Assembly (NCBI GenBank): GCA_018398765.1
Contig: JAHBMJ010003558.1
Coordinates: 1-10,132, forward strand
Source: Chromera velia
Taxonomy: Eukaryota > Sar > Chromeraceae
Direction of reading: 5' to 3'
Length of the DNA: 10,132 nt
The notes below the pieces were generated by a model. It did no database searches. It was not told where the DNA came from and saw only the letters and a program-made list of their open reading frames with translations. Shown piece by piece: positions 6,429-10,132 of this stretch (positions within the stretch are counted from its first letter, which is position 1; the number at the start of each line of letters is the position of its first letter). The position numbers were made by a program, and so were the translations under genes.

Positions 6429-6542
6429 GGAGCGTTCAGACTCTTGTCATCGTTCGCACCCTTCCATACCTGCTGAGTCTGTGTGTGCGTATCTGTCTGT
6501 GTCTGTCTGTTTTCTTCTGTCTGTAGGGGGGTGTGATAGTGA
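6429..6542. repeat. Minisatellite, block 4 (single diverged unit)
   Basis: Head at 6431; the unit is diverged (CATACCTGCTGAGTC, TTTTCTTCTG) and stops after GTGTGATAGTGA, where unrelated sequence begins. Confidence 0.88.
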
Positions 6543-7150
6543 CTCTGAAGTTGGAGGATTTGATCGATCGAAGTAAGAGGATCCTGAAGTTGGAGGATCT
6601 AAAATATACAGTACACTGTTTTTTCATGAAACACCACGAACGGTACGAAAGTAACGAAACGCTGTAATACGGTGTAGTACGATGTTTTTTGGCAATGCTG
6701 GACCGTTTGAGAGTGTAATTAAGTGTTTTTCAAATCATAGTTAATAAGAAAATTATAGAAAGATTTATATGTGATGTAACGGCCCTCAGGCCACAGGCAC
6801 ACAGCACTCTTACGTTACTCCTGTTTCTAGAGGTTATGTCAACAGAGTCTCTTTTTCAACTTTATATGAGCAGCAGTCTCTTGTTTTATCTGACTCCTCA
6901 ATATGAATTTAATTACTGCAATGCATGCATTTACATACATGCATTTAATTCTACATGCATGGATTTGCAAGATATCCACGCGCTCGGTCTTGGCTCAATG
7001 GAAGGACGCCACGCCGCGGAGCCGGTTGGCCGGTGCCGGTCCCACTGCGCGTCTTTCTCACGGGGGTCCCCCCCATCTTGTTCAAATCCTTTTCCTTGTT
7101 CGTTTCTGTCCTCTTACTTCTTTTCATACAAATTCTTTGCCTCAGATTAT
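6543..7150. other. Single-copy 600 bp insert in the minisatellite
   Basis: Interrupts one unit: GTGATAGTGA on the left and GTGTGGGGAGCG on the right, with about four unit bases missing. It begins with two direct copies of CTGAAGTTGGAGGAT (6545-6559 and 6584-6598) around a GATCGATCG palindrome. There are three ACGAA words in 6640-6665, AT-rich sequence to 6900, three ATGCAT-type palindromes (6921-6959), then a GC-rich tRNA-like patch. No convincing inverted repeats or target duplication at the ends. No supported coding region. Confidence 0.6.
6984..7096 (+). ncRNA. Weak tRNA-like / SINE-head-like patch
   Basis: TGGCTCAATGG (6991-7001) fits an internal A box and GTTCAAATCC (7080-7089) fits a B box. 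They are about 80 bp apart, too far for a normal tRNA without an intron or long variable arm. The D stem is imperfect, the T stem around the B box does not pair, and I could not build an acceptor stem. It is at best a decayed tRNA-derived sequence, and could be coincidence. Confidence 0.2.
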
Positions 7151-7554
7151 GTGTGGGGAGCGTTCAGACTCTTGTCGTGACGGTCGTTCGCGCCCTTCCA
7201 TGCCTGCTGAGCCTGTGTGTACGTATCTGTCTGTGTCTGTTTGTTCTGTCTGTGTCTGTCGGTTTTATTCTGCCTGTAGGGCGGTGTGAGAGTGAGGGTG
7301 CGTGGAGGGAGCGTTCAGACTCCTGTCGTTGTTCGCACCCTTCCATGCCTGCTGAGCCTGTGTGTGCGTGTCTGTCTGTGTCTGTGTCTGTATCTGTATC
7401 TGTCTGTTTTGTTCTGTCTGTGGGGGGGGTGTGAGAGTGAGGGTGTGTGGGGGGAGCGTTCAGACTCTTGGCATCGTTCGCGCCCTTCCATGCCTGCTGA
7501 GCCTGTATGTGTATGTCTATCTGTGTCTATCTATCTGTTTTGTTCTATCTGTGG
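7151..7554. repeat. Minisatellite, block 5 (three unit heads)
   Basis: Heads at 7159, 7310 and 7455 (steps 151 and 145). It includes a unit with extra TTCTGTCTGTGTCTGTCGG, resembling the double tract at 2880-2905, and ends where the second 295 bp module starts. Confidence 0.92.
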
Positions 7555-7849
7555 GTCTGCGGGCATGTCTGCGTAGGCATCTGCACCAGTACGGTTGTGT
7601 CCCATTTCTGGTGCAGGTGATTCAATCAGCTTTGATGGTCGCTGGTGCTCTCTGAGTGTCCCAGCGTCGCCTTTAAGTGACTGTCGCAGCGAAGGGGGGT
7701 CGCTTTAGTTGGCAGGCGACTGCAGCTATATGCCGTGGGGTTCCTCGGTCACCATTCCTCAAGTTGAATGCAGAGGCTCTGGACATCTGTAGACCTGGGT
7801 CCGCTGAGTTCGGTGGTACTCGGTGGTACTACGTGTGAAAAAGGTCAGT
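7555..7849 (+). repeat. 295 bp module, copy 2
   Basis: Second copy of 6134-6428, 1421 bp downstream and in the same place in the unit. The long plus-strand frame of copy 1 is interrupted by TAA (CAA in copy 1) early on. The GGTGGTACTCGGTGGTACTA stretch near 7812 is a local tandem pair. Confidence 0.85.
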
Positions 7850-8010
7850 GGAGCATTCAGACTCTTGTCGTCGCTTACGCCCTTCCATGCCTGCTGAGCC
7901 TGTGTATGTGTATCTGTCTGTGTCTTGTCTGTTTTGTTCTGTCTGTGGGGAGGTGTGATAGTGAGGGTGTGTGGGGGGGAGCGTTCAGACTCTTGTCGTC
8001 GTTCGCGCTC
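7850..8010. repeat. Minisatellite, block 6 (end of array)
   Basis: Heads at 7852 (AGCATTCAG variant) and 7980. The array ends inside the second unit, after TTCGCGCTCTTCACAG, where the CCATGCC block would be expected. Confidence 0.9.
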
Positions 8011-8017
8011 TTCACAG

Positions 8018-8216
8018 GCCGGGGACTTCGACGGACTCCGAGCTACTGCCTGCGTGTTTGGAGCTGGGGGGCTCTTCGGTTGTTGCAGACTCCAGCAGCA
8101 GCAGCAGCAGCGGCAGCGGCAGTACCATTACCCATCATCATTTTTTTATTAAAGTTTGTAGGTTTAACAGTCTGACCGCGCTTCCTGGAGCCTTTAGGTT
8201 GAGACTGGTTGATTGA
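8018..8216 (+). CDS. Possible 3' exon with serine (CAG/AGC) tract
   Basis: After an acceptor-like TTCACAG (8011-8017) a plus-strand frame reads TSTDSELLPACLELGGSSVV, then ten Ser/Gly codons from the CAG/CGG tract, then THHHFFIKVCRFNSLTALPG, and stops at 8214-8216. The triplet tract is also open as poly-Gln and poly-Ala in other frames, so the frame choice rests on how protein-like the flanks read. Nothing upstream could be joined to it. ATTAAA at 8148-8153 could instead be a polyadenylation signal that ends transcription before the stop. No family recognised. Confidence 0.22.
8093..8122 (+). repeat. CAG/CGG trinucleotide tract
   Basis: Six CAG, then CGG CAG CGG CAG: ten triplets with two CGG interruptions. 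Prone to slippage and hairpin formation. Confidence 0.95.
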
Positions 8217-8439
8217 TTGATTGATTAATTGTATATCACAATTTTGAACATTTTTACTTTTGAAGGTCAATTTTAAGATTGAATAATATTGAATAATGAT
8301 TTAGATAATGATAAAAGTTTTGTATTACAATCTATAACTTTTGTAAAACTAATTAAGTAACTATAACCATTAACATAATCAATCAATCCATTAATTAACT
8401 TTACGTACACATCAAAACTGCTCATCAATTAGAAGGTAT
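8217..8439. other. AT-rich stretch, nothing supported
   Basis: AT-rich single-copy sequence after a GATT tract (8207-8227). An AATCAATCAATCC word near 8378 is complementary to that tract. No gene, RNA or repeat family is recognised. Confidence 0.6.
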
Positions 8440-8571
8440 TGGAAGGAAGGGAAACAAACAGTAGGATTCGGAAGGAAGAAAGAAAGTAAGGAAAAAGGAT
8501 TAAAGAAAAACAGAAAGAAAGAAAGAAAAAAAAAAGGAAAACTAAAAGAACAAAGGAAATAAAAAAAAATA
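8440..8571 (+). repeat. Purine-rich GGAA/GAAA tract
   Basis: Nearly pure A/G on the plus strand for about 130 bp: GGAAGGAAGGG, GAAAGAAAGAAAG, then A-runs. Such mirror-like purine tracts can form triplex DNA. It may also be an old poly-A-like retrotransposon tail, but no element is visible. Confidence 0.85.
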
Positions 8572-8617
8572 ATCTGTAGATTCATCTAGATTTATCCTGT
8601 ACTTATAATTGTAACTT

Positions 8618-8633
8618 GGGTTCGAGTCTAGGG
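8618..8633 (+). promoter_or_regulatory. B-box-like motif
   Basis: GGGTTCGAGTCTAGGG resembles an RNA polymerase III B box. No A box at the right distance upstream and no paired T stem. It may be the remnant of a tRNA-derived element. Confidence 0.2.
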
Positions 8634-8702
8634 CGCGCCACTGTGCTGCCACTTAAAAGGCCCTCAGCACTATAAACTGCATGGCCCGGAATTTAAGTGA
8701 AA

Positions 8703-8934
8703 CTCTGGAAGGCACTTAAAAACAATTGCACTGGGACTGTGTGACGATGTATATATACATGCATCCGGCATGATCCGGGCCATTTCCAAGTAAATTTGGA
8801 CGAAAAAGTGAGGGTGCAAGGGCTCGAACCCGGGACCTTACCGCGTGATGTCGCGCGTGCTTTCGAAAGCCCCAAATTTCGCTTTCCGTGCCATTCGCAC
8901 GCAAAGCGTGCGTCAGATGGCCTGAAAAGCGAAG
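8703..8934 (-). repeat. 230 bp dispersed repeat D, copy 1 (tRNA-derived SINE candidate)
   Basis: Starts CTCTGGAAGGCACTTAAAAA and is followed directly by a second copy at 8935. On the minus strand it contains GGGTTCGAGCC (8821-8831), a good RNA polymerase III B box, with a T stem pairing at three or four of five positions. No clear A box was found. It also has a perfect hairpin, GCACGC-AAA-GCGTGC (8897-8911). Blocks shared with copy 2 are AAGTGAGGG, CTCGAACC, CCCCAAA, TTCGCTTTCC and GCGTGCGTCAGAT. Confidence 0.6.
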
Positions 8935-9137
8935 CTCTGGAGGGCACTTAAAAACAATTACCCTGGGATCGTGGCTGGGCATGCATGATTTCCTCGTATG
9001 AATAAATTTCGACGGAAAAGTGAGGGGGCAGGGGCTCGAACCAGGACCTGAGGGGATTCCTGAGGGTTTGTGGATGTGGATTTAAAATCCCCAAAATTCG
9101 CTTTCCGGGCCATTCGCACCCTTCGCGTGCGTCAGAT
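8935..9137 (-). repeat. 230 bp dispersed repeat D, copy 2
   Basis: Direct second copy of 8703-8934, clearly diverged, with the same start (CTCTGGAGGGCACTTAAAAA), the same minus-strand B-box-like GGTTCGAGCC (9033-9042), and the same GCTTTCC...CCATTCGCAC...GCGTGCGTCAGAT end. The hairpin of copy 1 is largely lost. Such divergence suggests an old dimer or two insertions next to each other. Confidence 0.6.
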
Positions 9138-9607
9138 AAAAAGATTTTCTTCATGCATGCAGCTCTCGATCCTCGCGGCCAAGTTAACAAAATTGTTCGT
9201 GGCACATGCTCATTCTCTTGGTCGGTGAGTTTGTCCGACTCCTCAATTATAGTGCGCCGTCTACCTTAGGTTAATCATGGCTACTGTGCCGTCTCCGAGC
9301 TCAGACATGAAGTTTGTCGGAAACATTCAGAAACCACGCCTGCTGTGGTCTTATGCGTAGAAGTCCCAAAGTAGAGCTGCCGATGTCTGTTGCCCATGGA
9401 CAGAATTAACAGCGAATCATACGGAGGCCTGTGTGTATAGAGTATTGAACTGTTCAGGAGACGGCAGGAAGAAGTCCAGGGAAGGCGTAAGCATTCGTGC
9501 GGTAGAACACTTCTTTGCGTCGAGAGAGGAAGGAATTCTCCCCATGGCACACACAAGCGGAGGCAGGGGAGTACTGCCTGTGAGCAGGGTCTGACGTTTT
9601 GGAGGAA
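9138..9607. other. Unique segment, no supported gene
   Basis: Balanced-composition, non-repetitive sequence. A minus-strand frame (9281-9751, 156 codons) is open but begins at TTG, has no motif and no comparison copy, so it is not called. Gene-like composition makes an exon or UTR possible. Confidence 0.4.
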
Positions 9608-9988
9608 ATGACGGAGGCTTCTGTCCCGACAGCGTTTGTGCTTCCCGAGCACCTCGAGAAGCACTCCCTCCACTTTTGCCTCTTTCTCTCTGCATACACC
9701 GCGTGCTGCCGGTTGAGTTCGATCCCAAAAAGTGTGAAGAACATATGTCAACTTGCATCTTGTGCAAGCCCCGGCACCTTCTCTCTTCCTGATGATCTTG
9801 CTGGGGCAGCAGCCGCAGAGGGGCGGGGAGAACCAGCGAGCCTGTCAGAGGACAGAGGAGACTCGGAAGTCAAGCAAGAGGAGGGGCAAAGACGCCGAAG
9901 AAGACGGCAACAGGAGCAACGGCCCATTCAGGAGACGAGAGGGAACGCCCCCATGCCCCTACGGTCCGCTCCCCACCTCTCTCTCTAA
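9608..9988 (+). CDS. Possible low-complexity protein-coding exon, unknown product
   Basis: An ATG at 9608 (purine at -3) opens 126 codons to a TAA at 9986-9988. The N-terminal half is mixed (PTAFVLPEHLEKHSLHF); the second half is acidic then strongly basic (DDLAGAAAAEGRGEP, then QEEGQRRRRRRQQEQRP), like a disordered, nuclear-type segment. A second plus-strand frame over the same DNA (9753-10115) is equally open and also reads as disordered charged sequence, so the frame is uncertain. No known domain. Confidence 0.28.
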   Translation: MTEASVPTAFVLPEHLEKHSLHFCLFLSAYTACCRLSSIPKSVKNICQLASCASPGTFSLPDDLAGAAAAEGRGEPASLSEDRGDSEVKQEEGQRRRRRRQQEQRPIQETRGNAPMPLRSAPHLSL

Positions 9989-10034
9989 ACATCTCTTTAG
10001 CGGCAGTCTGTACGCCCTACGTGCCCACTTGCGT

Positions 10035-10132
10035 CTGTCGTGTGTGGGGGGGTGGCGGGTGTGTGGGGGGGGTGGTGGTGGGAATGGGGGTGGGTGGGGG
10101 GCTGTAGGAGTGTGAAAAAATGTGTGTGTGTG
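10035..10132 (+). repeat. G/T-rich tract at the window end
   Basis: GTGTGGGGGGGTGGCGGGTG and further G-runs, ending in TGTGTGTGTG at the window edge. Many G-runs of three or more with short spacers meet the usual G-quadruplex pattern. It resembles the G-run part of the minisatellite only in composition. Confidence 0.85.

Noticed and set aside
6984-7096. A functional tRNA gene
   Set aside because: No acceptor stem, an unpaired T stem, and A-B box spacing that is too long.
6543-7150. 600 bp insert as a DNA transposon with TCTGAAG/TCTGAGG ends
   Set aside because: Only six of seven bases match, the flanks show no target duplication, and unit bases are missing at the junction.
1-8010. CRISPR-like array
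   Set aside because: Units of 126-162 bp are themselves repeats without unique spacers and carry internal microsatellites. No cas genes are present.
8693-8982. Overlapping minus-strand open frames of 84 and 88 codons in repeat D
   Set aside because: They run through the repeat and its B-box-like motif, and the second repeat copy carries indels that break the frame.
9281-9751. 156-codon minus-strand open frame
   Set aside because: Starts at TTG, has no motif and overlaps an equally plausible plus-strand frame; no second copy to test it.

Overview
The window is eukaryotic, repeat-dominated DNA. It has no tight operon-like genes, but has microsatellites, a long minisatellite, splice-like signals, tRNA-promoter-like boxes and a eukaryotic-type DNA transposon. 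The species cannot be named from the sequence.

Layout. From 1 to about 8010 the backbone is a roughly 126-162 bp G/T-rich minisatellite (15 recognisable unit heads, core AGCGTTCAGACTCTTGTCG), broken by inserted modules. The main insert is a 2.4 kb element present twice (293-2712 and 3553-5955). It has 18-bp terminal inverted repeats (16/18 matching), subterminal arrays of CTGTAC-type motifs and a perfect 8-bp flanking direct repeat (GTGCGTGT). On its minus strand it carries a recognisable hAT transposase C-terminal (dimerisation) region. Together these identify a hAT-type DNA transposon, but the N-terminal and catalytic parts of the transposase are absent. Both copies have the same target duplication and the same flanking minisatellite variants, so a 3.24 kb block was duplicated in tandem with the element inside it; there were not two insertions.

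Other modules in the array are a 295 bp segment present twice (6134-6428 and 7555-7849), and a single-copy insert of about 600 bp (6543-7150) with a weak tRNA-like A box/B box pair. The minisatellite ends near 8010. After it come a possible exon with a CAG/Ser tract, an AT-rich stretch with a purine tract, two direct copies of a roughly 230 bp repeat with reverse-strand B-box-like motifs (8703-9137), and a largely unique segment (9140-10132) with one weak coding candidate and a G-rich end.

Evidence for coding comes from comparing the two transposon copies by eye. The hAT frame shows 7 synonymous changes, 1 nonsense and no missense. A minus-strand frame at 631-1017 shows 6 synonymous changes and 3 missense over 634-999, plus one further missense upstream. 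A plus-strand frame that could be spliced (1573-2170) shows 3 of 3 synonymous in its first exon. The 240-codon open frame at 850-1572 shows no such bias and is rejected. The copies differ almost only by transitions (about 48 transitions to 3 transversions), an unusual mutational signature repeated in the 295 bp module.
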